A stretch of 64,000 nt of DNA. Origin: Mycobacterium sp. DL440 (GTDB taxonomy: Bacteria > Actinomycetota > Actinomycetes > Mycobacteriales > Mycobacteriaceae). Each line of letters begins with the position of its first letter. Within the stretch, counting starts at the first letter, position 1. Of this stretch, positions 12,068 through 24,887 are shown in pieces. The stretch lies in NCBI RefSeq assembly GCF_011745145.1, contig NZ_CP050191.1, positions 1,974,984 through 2,038,983 on the forward strand. Direction: 5' to 3'. Under the pieces are notes generated by a model. The model searched no databases and had not been told where the DNA came from. It worked only from the letters and a program-made list of their open reading frames with translations. The translations under genes were made by a program, and so were the position numbers.

Positions 12068-12646
12068 TCAGCGATCGTTCGGCGTCGCCTGCCGGACGCT
12101 GTCCTCGACCAGGTCGAGCACTGCGGTCAGGTTCTTCGGGTCCTCACCGGAGGCGATCCGGGCCACCAGGCCGTCGAGCACGAGGTCCAGATAGATGTGC
12201 AGGACCGCACTCGGCACGTCGTCGCGCAGTCGACCGGCCTGCTTCTGCCGGCGCAGACGCTCGGTGATGGCGGCATCCAACTCGGCTGACCGTTCGGCCC
12301 AGCCCCGGTGAAAAGCCGGATCGTTGCGCAACTTTCGGGCGATCTCCAGCCGCGTGGCCAGCCAGTCGAACTGCTCGGGTGCGGCGAGCATGTTCCGCAT
12401 CACCTGAATCAATCCCTCGCGGGCGGCCACTTCGGCCATCCGCTCGGCGTCCTCCCGAGCCAGTTCGAAGAACAAGGTGTCCTTGTCCTTGAAGTGGTGA
12501 AAGATTGCGCCGCGCGACAGCCCGATGGTTTCTTCGAGCCGCCGCACGGTCGCACTCTCGTATCCGTACTGACCGAAGCAGCGCCGGGCGCCGTCGAGAA
12601 TCTGACGGCGCCGGGCTGCGAGGTGGTCGTCCGTCACCCGTGGCAC
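12068..12646 (-). CDS. acnR: TetR-family regulator AcnR, next to aconitase
   Basis: A 192-residue TetR regulator with an N-terminal helix-turn-helix (residues ~10-60; YGYESATVRRLEETIGLSRG then AIFHHFKDKD) and an all-helical ligand/dimer domain. Its position just downstream of acn on the same strand matches Rv1474c, and AcnR of corynebacteria represses aconitase. Control of acn by iron or citrate signals is known in relatives; here it is inferred. The start is GTG at 12646, 68 bases after the acn stop. Confidence 0.9.
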   Translation of the reverse strand: MPRVTDDHLAARRRQILDGARRCFGQYGYESATVRRLEETIGLSRGAIFHHFKDKDTLFFELAREDAERMAEVAAREGLIQVMRNMLAAPEQFDWLATRLEIARKLRNDPAFHRGWAERSAELDAAITERLRRQKQAGRLRDDVPSAVLHIYLDLVLDGLVARIASGEDPKNLTAVLDLVEDSVRQATPNDR

Positions 12647-12656
12647 TTAACACACA

Positions 12657-12677
12657 CTCCTCGCGCAAGCGCTCGTC
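12657..12677 (-). repeat. copy of a dispersed GAGCGCTTGCGCGA repeat
   Basis: On the minus strand this reads GACGAGCGCTTGCGCGAGGA, nearly the same as the two copies at 20931-20953 and 20963-20984. It lies in the short acn-acnR gap. It is likely a member of a small dispersed repeat family of this genome. Confidence 0.6.
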
Positions 12678-12714
12678 GGCCGGCCCTTGGCTGCTTCGGT
12701 CGGTCTGATCGGGA

Positions 12715-15597
<2,883 letters not shown>

Positions 15598-15769
15598 CTA
15601 ACAGTACGCTTGTCCTGCAAGGCCCGGCGGGCCGGGGTCCAGTCTTCCCTTGTCGGGTGCTCGATGCCAGCGGGTCGGGTGGATCCGTCGGTTCCGTCCG
15701 CGTAGCGATGCGATGACGATTCCTGTGTCGCTTCCCGGGTGCGGATGGGCGCGGCGTACCGTGCCTGAC

Positions 15770-16348
15770 GTGACCGGACCCCATGTCATCCCGTCCCTGC
15801 CGGCCTACATTCCGGTCGAGGTGTGCGACACCGTAGGACTCGATGCGGCGCAACCCGACGGGGTGGCCAAGTGCATGGCGGCCGTGCAGTCCGACGTTCG
15901 CGACGACGGGGTCAGTGCCCCCGCCGCCGATGTCGAAGCCCTGCGTCAGGTGGTCAGCGATGCCCGACAGGAGGGTGTCGACCTCAAGATCGTGGTGCTG
16001 CCGAGCAACCCGGGTATCGACACCCCGCTGCGGGATATTGCCACCGAGGTCGGGCAGGCCAATCCGGGTGCCACCGTGCTCGCGCTGAGCCCGTCGTTCG
16101 CCGGTACTTACAGTCCGACGATCGATCGGGTGACGTTGGAGGCCGGTCAGGACGTCGCCAAGACCGGTAATCCGGTGTTATCCGCGAAGAATTTCGTCAG
16201 CGAGATTTCCACCCCGGATTTCCCCTGGACTGCGCTCGCGATCGCATTGATTCTCGGTGTCGCGGGGGCGGCCGCCCTCACTCGGGTCCTGCAGCGCCGC
16301 AGCAAACAACTGGCCGGGTCAGAGGCGTCGAGCGCCCCCTCGGAGTAG
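15770..16348 (+). CDS. conserved membrane-anchored protein (Rv1476-like), function unknown
   Basis: The 192-residue product (GTG at 15770; a GTG three codons upstream is possible) has a mainly alpha/beta N-terminal domain with two cysteines (VEVCDTVGL and AKCMAAV). One membrane helix near the C-terminus (about residues 152-172, WTALAIALILGVAGAAALT) is followed by a short basic segment, so most of the protein would face outward. It precedes ripA on the same strand, as Rv1476 does in M. tuberculosis. A link to cell wall turnover is only suggested by position. Confidence 0.82.
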   Translation: MTGPHVIPSLPAYIPVEVCDTVGLDAAQPDGVAKCMAAVQSDVRDDGVSAPAADVEALRQVVSDARQEGVDLKIVVLPSNPGIDTPLRDIATEVGQANPGATVLALSPSFAGTYSPTIDRVTLEAGQDVAKTGNPVLSAKNFVSEISTPDFPWTALAIALILGVAGAAALTRVLQRRSKQLAGSEASSAPSE

Positions 16349-16402
16349 GCGCCGAAAATCGATCGAACATTCGTTCGGAATAACGCTCAATATCACTAAT
16401 AG

Positions 16403-16513
16403 GTCACACTATTCGCAATTACAATCGTGTAATTCGTGACTAAAGTTTCTTTAGTTCTAGATGTGACGTACGGTGCAATCGGTAGCCATTGTTGCAGTTG
16501 TGCTTCATGTGAC
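16403..16513. promoter_or_regulatory. AT-rich ripA upstream region with inverted repeats and GTCACA/TGTGAC hexamers
   Basis: The 230-base gap before ripA is AT-rich compared with its surroundings. It has AATTAC/GTAATT arms (16417-16434, 6-base loop), CTAAAG-TTT-CTTTAG (16440-16454), and hexamers GTCACA at 16403 and TGTGAC at 16462 and 16508. RipA genes are controlled by the MtrAB two-component system, whose target motif as I remember it uses GTCACA-like direct repeats. The elements are seen; the assignment to MtrA is a guess. Confidence 0.4.
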
Positions 16514-16578
16514 TTCTGTGCAATGGCCCCGAGCAAACGCCGGTACGCCGTCGTTGAGCCATAGGAGACTTGAGTCGA

Positions 16579-17994
16579 ATGAGACGCACCGTTGGCGCCT
16601 CTGCGTCCCGGCCGTACGGCCGTTTCTTGGCCGTGCCGGTGACTGCCGGGATGCTGTTGACCGCGGCCGTGTCGGGAGGTGTCCCGGCGGTCGCTGATCC
16701 GGGCGCGCCCGATCAGGTCGCAACGCTCGTCGCCGCGGTGGCCAACGCCGACCAGAAGCTGCAGGAACTCGGTGCTGCCATCCAGACCCAGCAGGAAGCC
16801 GTCAACAAGGCGATTGTCGACGTGCAAGACGCCCGCGATGCGGCCGCCACGGCGCAGCAGGAGGTCGATGCCAGCCAACAGGGCATCACCGACGCCAACA
16901 CCGCCATCAATGAGGCGCAGAAGCGCTTCGACACCTTCGCCGCGGCCACCTATGTCAGTGGACCATCCAGTTCGTACCTGACCGCGTCCGACCCGGCCGA
17001 CATCGTCAGCGCTGCCGCCACCGGCCAGACCCTGACCGCCAGTAGCGACAAGGTGATCACCGATCTGCAGCGCGCCCGTACCGAGCAGGTCAACCGGGAG
17101 TCGGCCGCGCGCCTGGCCAAGCGCAACGCCGACCAGGCCACGGCCAACGCCCAGACGAGCCAGGACACAGCGGTTGCGGCGCTGCAAACGGCGCAGCAGA
17201 CGTTCAGCTCGCAACAAGGTGAGCTCCAGCGGTTGACCGCCGAACGTGCCTCGGCCCAAGCCCAACTCGCTCAGGTGCACAAGGCGTCGGCGTCGACTGC
17301 TCCCGCCGCACCCGCACCCGCGCCCCAGGCGGCGGCGGACAACTGGGATCGTGCCCCGGGCGCGCCCGTGCAGGCCGGCCAAAACTGGGACAGCGCATGG
17401 GATCCGACGCTGCCGGCGATCCCCAGTGCATTCGTCAGCGGCGATCCGGTCGCCATCATCAACACCATTCTCGGCATCTCGTCGACTTCGGCGCAGGTCA
17501 CGCAGAACATGGGTCGCCAGTTCCTGCAGAAGCTCGGAATCCTGCCCACGCCGACCGGCTACACCAACGGGGCCATCCCGCGGGTGTACGGCCGGCAGGC
17601 ATCCGAGTATGTGATCCAGCGGGCCGGCTCGCAGATGGGCGTTCCCTACTCCTGGGGCGGTGGAAACGCTGCCGGTGCCAGTCGCGGCATCGATTCGGGA
17701 GCCAACACGGTCGGGTTCGACTGCTCGGGCCTGATCCTCTACGCGTTCGCCGGCGTCGGAATCAAGTTGCCGCATTACTCGGGCTCGCAGTACAACGCCG
17801 GCCGCAAGATCCCGTCGTCGCAGATGCGCCGTGGCGACGTCATCTTCTACGGCCCCGGCGGCAGCCAGCACGTGACGCTCTATCTCGGCAACGGCCAGAT
17901 GCTCGAAGCGCCCTACACGGGTTCGGAGGTCAAGGTCTCCCCGGTCCGCACGAGCGGGATGACCCCGTACGTCGTCCGCTACATCGAATACTGA
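16579..17994 (+). CDS. ripA: RipA, secreted NlpC/P60 peptidoglycan endopeptidase
   Basis: RipA cuts peptide cross-links of peptidoglycan at the septum and is needed for daughter cell separation. The 471-residue protein has a signal peptide (residues 1-~40, ending GGVPAVADP), a long coiled-coil region (~45-235; Ala/Gln/Asp-rich heptads) that keeps the pro-enzyme inactive, a Pro/Ala linker, and a C-terminal NlpC/P60 domain. The nucleophile is the Cys in VGFDCSGLILYA and the catalytic His is in GGSQHVTLYLG. The ATG at 16579 is eight bases after TAGGAGA. ripB follows 10 bases downstream. Orthologue of Rv1477. Confidence 0.95.
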   Translation: MRRTVGASASRPYGRFLAVPVTAGMLLTAAVSGGVPAVADPGAPDQVATLVAAVANADQKLQELGAAIQTQQEAVNKAIVDVQDARDAAATAQQEVDASQQGITDANTAINEAQKRFDTFAAATYVSGPSSSYLTASDPADIVSAAATGQTLTASSDKVITDLQRARTEQVNRESAARLAKRNADQATANAQTSQDTAVAALQTAQQTFSSQQGELQRLTAERASAQAQLAQVHKASASTAPAAPAPAPQAAADNWDRAPGAPVQAGQNWDSAWDPTLPAIPSAFVSGDPVAIINTILGISSTSAQVTQNMGRQFLQKLGILPTPTGYTNGAIPRVYGRQASEYVIQRAGSQMGVPYSWGGGNAAGASRGIDSGANTVGFDCSGLILYAFAGVGIKLPHYSGSQYNAGRKIPSSQMRRGDVIFYGPGGSQHVTLYLGNGQMLEAPYTGSEVKVSPVRTSGMTPYVVRYIEY

Positions 17995-18004
17995 TGGGAA
18001 TACA

Positions 18005-18700
18005 TTGCGCTCCTTCGCCTTACGTTGCCTGATCCTGGTCGCCGCAACCGCGTTCGCGGCGATCAGTCTGGTGGCGCCGGCCAACGCTGCGCCAGACGAC
18101 GGCCAATGGGATCCGACCTTGCCGAAGCTCGTCAGCTCGGGCGCGCCGGGGGATCCGGTGGCCATCGCCAACGCCTCGTTCCAGGCCAGCCAGATCGCGC
18201 TGCAGACCACGCAGAGCCTTGGTTCGCAGTTCCTGCAGACCATCGGACTGGCCCCGAAACAGGCCGCCTCGACCTTCCCCGGCGGCCGCGTACGCGGACC
18301 GCAGGCCATCGAATATGCGATCCGCAGGGGCGGCACCCAGATGGGTGTGCCGTACTCCTGGGGTGGCGGCACGCTCACCGGGCCCGGCCCGGGGGTGGAC
18401 TACGACGCCGGAAAAATGGGCTTCGACTGTTCGGGCCTGACCCGCTACGCCTACGCCGGCGTGGGTGTGCAGATTCCGAAGTATTCGGGCGACCAGTACA
18501 AGACCGGACGTAAGGTCCCGGTGGCGCAGGCAAAGCGCGGTGACCTGTTGTTCTGGGGACCCGGCGGCAGCCAGCACGTGGCGATGTACCTCGGCGGCGG
18601 AAAGATGCTTGAGGCATCGGGAAGTGCGGGCAAAGTGACGGTGAGCCCGGTGCGGATGTCGGGCATCCAGCCCTATGCGGCCCGCATCGTCGAATCCTGA
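18005..18700 (+). CDS. ripB: RipB, secreted NlpC/P60 peptidoglycan endopeptidase
   Basis: A 231-residue paralogue of RipA that lacks the coiled-coil part. It has a signal peptide (residues 1-~28, cleavage near APANA-APDD), a short pro-region and an NlpC/P60 domain with the Cys in MGFDCSGLTRYAYAG and His in GGSQHVAMYLG. It begins with TTG at 18005, 10 bases after ripA, and the two share the motif DPTLPKLV/DPTLPAIP before the catalytic domain. Without the inhibitory coiled coil it may be constitutively active. Orthologue of Rv1478. Confidence 0.94.
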   Translation: MRSFALRCLILVAATAFAAISLVAPANAAPDDGQWDPTLPKLVSSGAPGDPVAIANASFQASQIALQTTQSLGSQFLQTIGLAPKQAASTFPGGRVRGPQAIEYAIRRGGTQMGVPYSWGGGTLTGPGPGVDYDAGKMGFDCSGLTRYAYAGVGVQIPKYSGDQYKTGRKVPVAQAKRGDLLFWGPGGSQHVAMYLGGGKMLEASGSAGKVTVSPVRMSGIQPYAARIVES

Positions 18701-18836
18701 GGGGAACCTGAAGTCTTCCGGGCAGCGTCGACGGATCTCGAAGTGCCTGGAATAGTTGACGGCGGGCACCCGATTGCCCGATAGAGCAACACGCAAGACC
18801 AGCGTTTTTGTAGTCGAACACCGTGGGAGGAAGTTG

Positions 18837-19994
18837 ATGACGTCACCGAGTGGACCGCCGCAGGGCGCCGGAGGTTATCCCGGTTCGAGCCCGGCGCCGG
18901 GCTTTCCGCCCGGGTCGACCGGCTCCCACGCCGCGTCGGCCCCGCAAGTCGCCACCAACGGCAACCTGCAGGCCGAGGTGCACACCCTGGAACGCGCCAT
19001 CTTCGAGGTCAAGCGGATCATCGTCGGCCAGGACCAGCTCGTCGAGCGGATGCTCGTCGGACTGCTGGCCAAGGGTCACGTGCTGCTCGAGGGTGTGCCC
19101 GGTGTGGCCAAGACCCTGGCCGTCGAGACGTTCGCCAAGGTGGTCGGCGGCACCTTCGCCCGCATCCAGTTCACCCCCGACCTGGTGCCCACCGACATCA
19201 TCGGTACCCGCATCTACCGGCAGGGCAAGGAAGACTTCGACATCGAGCTCGGCCCGGTGGTGGTCAACTTCCTGCTCGCCGACGAGATCAACCGTGCGCC
19301 GGCGAAGGTGCAGTCCGCACTGCTCGAGGTGATGGCTGAGCGCAAGATCTCCATCGGCGGCAAGACCTTCCCGCTGCCCAGCCCGTTCCTGGTGATGGCC
19401 ACCCAGAACCCGATCGAGCAGGAAGGCGTCTACGCGCTTCCGGAAGCCCAGCGCGACCGCTTCTTGTTCAAGCTCAACGTCGACTACCCGACGCCGGAGG
19501 AAGAGCGCGAGATCATCTACCGGATGGGCGTGAAGCCCCCGGAGCCCAAGCAGATCCTGGACACCGGCGACCTGCTGCGGCTGCAGGAACTGGCGGCCAA
19601 CAACTTCGTGCATCACGCGCTGGTGGATTACGTGGTGCGGATCGTCACCGCGACCCGCGAGCCCGAGAAGTTCGGTATGCCCGACGCCAAGGCGTGGATC
19701 GCCTACGGTGCCTCGCCGCGCGCCTCGCTCGGCATCATCTCGGCGGCGCGCGCGCTGGCCTTGGTGCGTGGCCGCGACTACGTGATCCCTCAAGATGTCG
19801 TCGAGGTGATCCCGGATGTGCTGCGCCACCGTCTGGTGCTGACGTATGACGCGCTGGCCGATGAAGTGTCGGCCGAGACCGTGATCAACCGGATCATGCA
19901 GACTGTGGCGCTGCCTCAGGTGAACGCGCTTCCGCAGCAAGGGCATTCGGTTCCGCCCGCCGTGCCCGCCGCGGCCGGCGCGGGTGGTCGGTGA
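18837..19994 (+). CDS. moxR1: MoxR-family AAA+ ATPase
   Basis: A 385-residue AAA+ ATPase with Walker A GVPGVAKT (residues ~85-92) and Walker B LLADEINRAPAK, preceded by a Pro/Gly-rich N-terminal tail. MoxR proteins act as chaperone-like ATPases with DUF58 and VWA partners, and exactly those two genes follow. The ATG at 18837 is placed by GGGAGG six bases upstream; the earlier in-frame start lacks one. Its GTGA overlap with the DUF58 gene argues for a shared transcript. Orthologue of Rv1479. Confidence 0.93.
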   Translation: MTSPSGPPQGAGGYPGSSPAPGFPPGSTGSHAASAPQVATNGNLQAEVHTLERAIFEVKRIIVGQDQLVERMLVGLLAKGHVLLEGVPGVAKTLAVETFAKVVGGTFARIQFTPDLVPTDIIGTRIYRQGKEDFDIELGPVVVNFLLADEINRAPAKVQSALLEVMAERKISIGGKTFPLPSPFLVMATQNPIEQEGVYALPEAQRDRFLFKLNVDYPTPEEEREIIYRMGVKPPEPKQILDTGDLLRLQELAANNFVHHALVDYVVRIVTATREPEKFGMPDAKAWIAYGASPRASLGIISAARALALVRGRDYVIPQDVVEVIPDVLRHRLVLTYDALADEVSAETVINRIMQTVALPQVNALPQQGHSVPPAVPAAAGAGGR

Positions 19995-20935
19995 CCAGTT
20001 CCCGACGCGCCGTCGACCTGCCGTCTCTGAAGCGCGGGGAGATCCGGGACCCTGCTTTGACGGCGGCGTTGCGCAAGCTTGAGCTGACGGTGCGGCGAAA
20101 GCTCGACGGGGTTCTGCACGGCGACCACCTCGGTCTGATCCCGGGTCCGGGATCGGAGCCGGGGGACTCGCGGATCTACCAGCCCGGCGACGACGTGCGT
20201 CGGATGGACTGGTCGGTGACGGCGCGGACGATGACGCCCCACGTGCGGCAGATGATCGCCGACCGGGAGTTGGAGACCTGGCTGGTTGTGGACATGTCGG
20301 CGAGCCTGGACTTCGGTACTGCCGGTTGTGAGAAGCGTGACCTGGCCGTGGCGGCCGCGGCCGCGATCACCTTCCTCAACAGCGGGGGCGGTAACCGGAT
20401 TGGCGCGATCATCGCCAACGGTGAGTCCGTGCGTCGGGTGCCCGCGCTGTCCGGCCGGGTTCACGAGCAGGAGATGTTGCGCACGATTGCGACGATGCCC
20501 GCGGCCCCGACCGGGGTTCGCGGCGATCTGGCTGCGGTGATCGACGCCCTGCGCCGTCCCGAGCGGCGGCGCGGTATGGCGGTGATCATCAGTGACTTCC
20601 TGGGGCCGATCAACTGGATGCGCCCGCTGCGGGCGATAGCCGGCCGTCACGAGGTGCTGGGCATCGAGATACTCGATCCGCGCGACGTCGAGCTGCCTGC
20701 TGTCGGTGACGTGGTGCTGCAGGACACCGAGACCGGTGTCACCCGCGAGTTCACCATCGACGAGCAGCTGCGCAGCGATTTCGAGCGGGCCGCTGCGGCA
20801 CATCGGGAGGAAGTGGCACGCACGCTGCGGCGTTGCGACGCACCGCTGCTGAGTCTGCGCACCGACCGGGACTGGATCGCCGACGTGGTGCGGTTTGTGG
20901 CGGGCCGGCGGCGCGGCGCGATGGCCGGCCGATGA
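19991..20935 (+). CDS. DUF58 protein, partner of MoxR
   Basis: A 314-residue soluble protein with the DUF58 hallmark GSEPGDSRIYQPGDDVRRMD (residues ~55-75) and a vWA-like C-terminal half with TWLVVDMSASLDFGT. DUF58 proteins occur with MoxR ATPases and are thought to bind target proteins or metal ions. The gene overlaps moxR by four bases, and its stop overlaps the ATG of the first repeat copy at 20932. Orthologue of Rv1480; the client of the complex is unknown. Confidence 0.9.
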   Translation: MTSSRRAVDLPSLKRGEIRDPALTAALRKLELTVRRKLDGVLHGDHLGLIPGPGSEPGDSRIYQPGDDVRRMDWSVTARTMTPHVRQMIADRELETWLVVDMSASLDFGTAGCEKRDLAVAAAAAITFLNSGGGNRIGAIIANGESVRRVPALSGRVHEQEMLRTIATMPAAPTGVRGDLAAVIDALRRPERRRGMAVIISDFLGPINWMRPLRAIAGRHEVLGIEILDPRDVELPAVGDVVLQDTETGVTREFTIDEQLRSDFERAAAAHREEVARTLRRCDAPLLSLRTDRDWIADVVRFVAGRRRGAMAGR

Positions 20936-20953
20936 GCGCTTGCGCGAAGAGGA
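20931..20953 (+). repeat. direct repeat, copy 1 of GATGAGCGCTTGCGCGAAGA
   Basis: GATGAGCGCTTGCGCGAAGA plus GGA occurs here and again 32 bases on. The copy contains an ATG overlapping the stop of the DUF58 gene and would encode MSACAKR followed by a stop at codon 12. It is probably part of a dispersed family (third copy at 12657-12677). Confidence 0.75.
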
Positions 20954-20962
20954 GACACCTTC

Positions 20963-20984
20963 GATGAGCGCTTGCGCGAAGAGG
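20963..20984 (+). repeat. direct repeat, copy 2, at start of a 22-codon ORF
   Basis: Identical over 22 bases to copy 1. Its ATG at 20964 opens a 22-codon frame (MSACAKRKPAQVIESLISNQ then PK) that stops at 21032, eleven bases before the VWA gene. Whether it is translated is unknown; it might serve as an upstream ORF. Confidence 0.7.
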
Positions 20985-21042
20985 AAACCGGCACAGGTGA
21001 TAGAAAGCTTGATCAGCAATCAACCGAAATGACTTCTAGCAC

Positions 21043-22050
21043 ATGACTTTACCGATTCTCGGTCCGATGAGCCTGACAGGCTTCGCGCACGCGTGGTGGT
21101 TCCTGTTCCTCTTCGTGGTGCTGGGCTTGATGGCGTACTACGTCATCGTGCAGCGCGCGCGCAAGCAGCGGATCCTGCGGTTCGCCAACATGGAGCTGCT
21201 CGAAAGTGTGGCGCCCAAACAGCCGACCCGCTGGCGGCATCTGCCCGCGGCCCTGCTGGCGGTCTCGCTCGTCCTGCTGACGGTGGCGATGGCCGGCCCC
21301 ACCCATGATGTGCGGATTCCGCGCAACCGAGCGGTGGTGATGCTGGTGATCGACGTGTCGCAGTCGATGCGTGCCACCGACGTCGCGCCCAGCCGGTTGG
21401 CCGCCGCGCAGGAAGCTGCCAAGCAGTTCGCCGATCAGCTCACCCCGGGGATCAACCTCGGCCTGATCGCCTACGCCGGGACCGCGACCGTGCTGGTCCA
21501 GCCGACCACCAACCGCGATGCCACCAAGAATGGCCTCGACAAGCTGCAGTTGGCCGACCGGACTGCCACGGGTGAGGGCATCTTCACCGCATTGCAGGCG
21601 ATCGCCACCGTCGGTGCGGTGATCGGCGGCGGCGACGAGAAGCCGCCCGCGCGCATCGTGCTGATGTCCGACGGCAAGGAGACCGTGCCGTCCAACCCGG
21701 ACAATCCCAAGGGCGCGTATACCGCGGCACGCACCGCCAAGGACCAGGGAGTGCCGATCTCCACGGTGTCCTTCGGCACGCCCTACGGCTATGTCGAGAT
21801 CAATGACCAGCGCCAGCCGGTTCCGGTCGACGATGAGATGCTGGGCAAGATCGCCAAGCTGTCCGGCGGTGACGCCTTCACCGCGTCCAGCCTGGAACAG
21901 CTCAAGCAGGTATTCACCTCGCTGCAGCAGCAGATCGGGTACGAGACGATCAAGGGCGATGCCAGCCTCGGCTGGCTGCGGCTGGGCGCGTTGGTGCTGG
22001 CCCTCGCCGGGGTGGCGGCCCTGCTGATCAACCGCAGACTGCCCGGTTAA
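21043..22050 (+). CDS. VWA-domain membrane protein
   Basis: A 335-residue protein with two N-terminal membrane helices (residues ~13-30 and ~65-85), a von Willebrand A domain and a C-terminal helix ([17 protein letters not shown]). The metal ion-dependent adhesion site is visible as [12 protein letters not shown] (DxSxS), with the later Asp in VLMSDGKET. It completes the MoxR-DUF58-VWA set. There is no strong ribosome site before the ATG, and the two repeats with short frames lie just upstream, so its translation may be modest. Orthologue of Rv1481. Confidence 0.9.
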   Translation: MTLPILGPMSLTGFAHAWWFLFLFVVLGLMAYYVIVQRARKQRILRFANMELLESVAPKQPTRWRHLPAALLAVSLVLLTVAMAGPTHDVRIPRNRAVVMLVIDVSQSMRATDVAPSRLAAAQEAAKQFADQLTPGINLGLIAYAGTATVLVQPTTNRDATKNGLDKLQLADRTATGEGIFTALQAIATVGAVIGGGDEKPPARIVLMSDGKETVPSNPDNPKGAYTAARTAKDQGVPISTVSFGTPYGYVEINDQRQPVPVDDEMLGKIAKLSGGDAFTASSLEQLKQVFTSLQQQIGYETIKGDASLGWLRLGALVLALAGVAALLINRRLPG

Positions 22051-22116
22051 GCCGCGATCGCGCGTTCTCGGACGGCGGTCCGCATCGGCGATGCGATTTT
22101 CAGACCATGCTGGTGA

Positions 22117-22899
<783 letters not shown>

Positions 22900-22962
22900 C
22901 CACCTGGATCTGACCCAAAGATATTGATCTACTGAAACTTTCCCCAAGAAGGAGTCGCACTA

Positions 22963-23772
22963 ATGGCAGGTTTGCTCGAAGGCAAGCGCATCCTCGTCAC
23001 CGGGATCATCACGGACTCGTCGATCGCGTTCCACATCGCGAAGGTGGCTCAGGAGGCCGGGGCTGAGCTGGTGCTCACCGGATTCGACCGGATGAAGCTG
23101 ATCCAGCGCATCGCCGACCGGTTGCCCAAGCCGGCGCCGCTGCTGGAACTCGATGTGCAGAACGAGGAGCACCTGGCGAGCCTGGCCGACCGGATCTCCG
23201 GCGTCATCGGCGAGGGCAACAAGCTCGACGGTGTGGTTCACTCGATCGGCTTCATGCCGCAGACCGGCATGGGTGTGAACCCCTTCTTCGACGCCCCGTA
23301 CGCGGACGTCGCCAAGGGAATCCACATCTCGGCGTACTCGTACGCCTCGCTGGCCAAGGCGACGCTGCCGGTCATGAACGAGGGCGGCAGCATCGTCGGC
23401 ATGGACTTCGACCCGACCCGCGCGATGCCGGCGTACAACTGGATGACGGTGGCAAAGAGCGCTCTGGAGTCGGTCAACCGTTTCGTGGCTCGTGAGGCCG
23501 GCCCGTTCGGTGTCCGCTCGAATCTTGTTGCGGCGGGCCCGATCCGGACCCTGGCCATGAGCGCCATCGTCGGCGGTGCGCTGGGCGCCGAAGCCGGCGA
23601 TCAGATGCGACTGCTCGAAGAGGGCTGGGATCAGCGTGCGCCGGTCGGCTGGAACATGAAGGACCCGGAGCCGGTTGCCAAGACCGTCTGTGCGTTGCTG
23701 TCCGACTGGCTGCCCGCCACCACCGGCACCATCGTCTACGCCGACGGCGGCGCCAGCACCCAGCTGTTGTGA
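22963..23772 (+). CDS. inhA: InhA, NADH-dependent enoyl-ACP reductase
   Basis: InhA does the last reduction of each FAS-II cycle for mycolic acid synthesis and is the target of isoniazid-NAD. The 269-residue length equals that of the M. tuberculosis enzyme and the sequence aligns without gaps in my recollection. Visible sites are the NADH loop [14 protein letters not shown]94 in [10 protein letters not shown], and Y158/K165 in [12 protein letters not shown]. The residues known to change in resistant strains (I16, I21, S94) have the sensitive-type identity here. AAGAAGGAG precedes the ATG. Confidence 0.97.
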   Translation: MAGLLEGKRILVTGIITDSSIAFHIAKVAQEAGAELVLTGFDRMKLIQRIADRLPKPAPLLELDVQNEEHLASLADRISGVIGEGNKLDGVVHSIGFMPQTGMGVNPFFDAPYADVAKGIHISAYSYASLAKATLPVMNEGGSIVGMDFDPTRAMPAYNWMTVAKSALESVNRFVAREAGPFGVRSNLVAAGPIRTLAMSAIVGGALGAEAGDQMRLLEEGWDQRAPVGWNMKDPEPVAKTVCALLSDWLPATTGTIVYADGGASTQLL

Positions 23773-23789
23773 CCTGACGTGCTTTCCGC

Positions 23790-23846
23790 CGAAATCGCAT
23801 TCCGGCAGGCGTGCTCTCGCACAAATCCTGCCGGAATGCGGTTTCG
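23790..23846. terminator. long imperfect hairpin between inhA and hemH
   Basis: Arms of 20 bp with one mismatch (CGAAATCGCATTCCGGCAGG at 23790-23809 and its partner at 23827-23846) enclose a loop which itself can pair as GTGC-TCTC-GCAC. No T-run follows, so it is not a classical intrinsic terminator; it may end or attenuate the fabG1-inhA transcript, protect its 3' end, or be a dispersed palindromic element. Confidence 0.6.
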
Positions 23847-23864
23847 CCGTAGAGGGGACGCGAG

Positions 23865-24887
23865 TTGAAAGAGTTTGACGCGGTCCTACTGCTGTCTTTC
23901 GGGGGACCGGAAGCGCCGGAGCAGGTGATGCCGTTCCTGGAGAACGTCACCCGGGGGCGCGGAATCCCGGCCGAGCGGTTGGCTGACGTCGCCGAGCACT
24001 ATCTGCATTTCGGTGGGGTGTCGCCGATCAACGGGATCAACCGGGCCTTGATCGAGCAGCTGCGGCTGCAATTACCCGATCTGCCGGTGTATTTCGGTAA
24101 CCGGAACTGGGAACCGTACGTCGAGGACACGGTTGCGGCGATGCGCGACAACGGTGTTCGGCGGGCGGCGGTGTTCACCACGTCGGCCTGGGGTGGCTAC
24201 TCCAGCTGTACCCAGTACGTCGAGGACATCGCCCGGGCTCGGGCGGCGGTAGGTGCTGCCGCGCCGGAGCTGGTCAAACTGCGCCAGTACTTCGACCATC
24301 CGCTGTTGGTCGAGATGTTCGCCGACTCGATCGCGGCAGCGGCCGCCACATTGCCGGCCGAGATGCGTGACGAGGCCCGACTGGTGTTCACTGCCCACTC
24401 GGTGCCCATCGCCGCCGATGAGCGGCACGGCCCGCGGCTCTACAGCCGCCAGGTGGGTTACGCGACGCGGCTGGTGGCCGCCGCTGCGGGCTACGACGAC
24501 TACGACCAGGTCTGGCAGTCGCGGTCGGGTCCGCCCCGGATACCGTGGCTGGAGCCGGACGTGGCCGATCGCCTGACTGTGTTGGGCCAGAAGGGAACCC
24601 GGGCGGTCATCGTCTGTCCGATCGGGTTCGTCGCCGACCACATCGAGGTGGTCTGGGATCTCGATCAGGAGCTGCGACTGCAGGCCGAAGCGGCCGGCAT
24701 TGCCTTCGCGCGGGCGCGTACCCCGAACGCCGACGAACGTTTCGCTCGATTGGCCACCGGGTTGATCGAGGAGCTCCGCACCGGTGCGGAGCCACTGCGG
24801 GTCGCCGGTCCCGATCCCGTCGCCGGCTACGGATTCAGCGTCAACGGCGCGCCGTGCTCACCGCACTGCTGTGGCACGAAAAGCTAG
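23865..24887 (+). CDS. hemH: ferrochelatase (coproporphyrin-type), HemH/HemZ
   Basis: This enzyme inserts ferrous iron into a porphyrin; actinobacterial members act on coproporphyrin III. The 340-residue protein begins at TTG 23865 (behind GAGGGGACGCGAG) and contains [14 protein letters not shown], the iron-site segment TAHSVPI and the late motif [19 protein letters not shown]-terminal cysteine cluster, [10 protein letters not shown], with a further Cys expected upstream, suggests the [2Fe-2S] cluster seen in mycobacterial ferrochelatases. Its stop overlaps the convergent gene's end by four bases. Orthologue of Rv1485. Confidence 0.95.
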   Translation: MKEFDAVLLLSFGGPEAPEQVMPFLENVTRGRGIPAERLADVAEHYLHFGGVSPINGINRALIEQLRLQLPDLPVYFGNRNWEPYVEDTVAAMRDNGVRRAAVFTTSAWGGYSSCTQYVEDIARARAAVGAAAPELVKLRQYFDHPLLVEMFADSIAAAAATLPAEMRDEARLVFTAHSVPIAADERHGPRLYSRQVGYATRLVAAAAGYDDYDQVWQSRSGPPRIPWLEPDVADRLTVLGQKGTRAVIVCPIGFVADHIEVVWDLDQELRLQAEAAGIAFARARTPNADERFARLATGLIEELRTGAEPLRVAGPDPVAGYGFSVNGAPCSPHCCGTKS

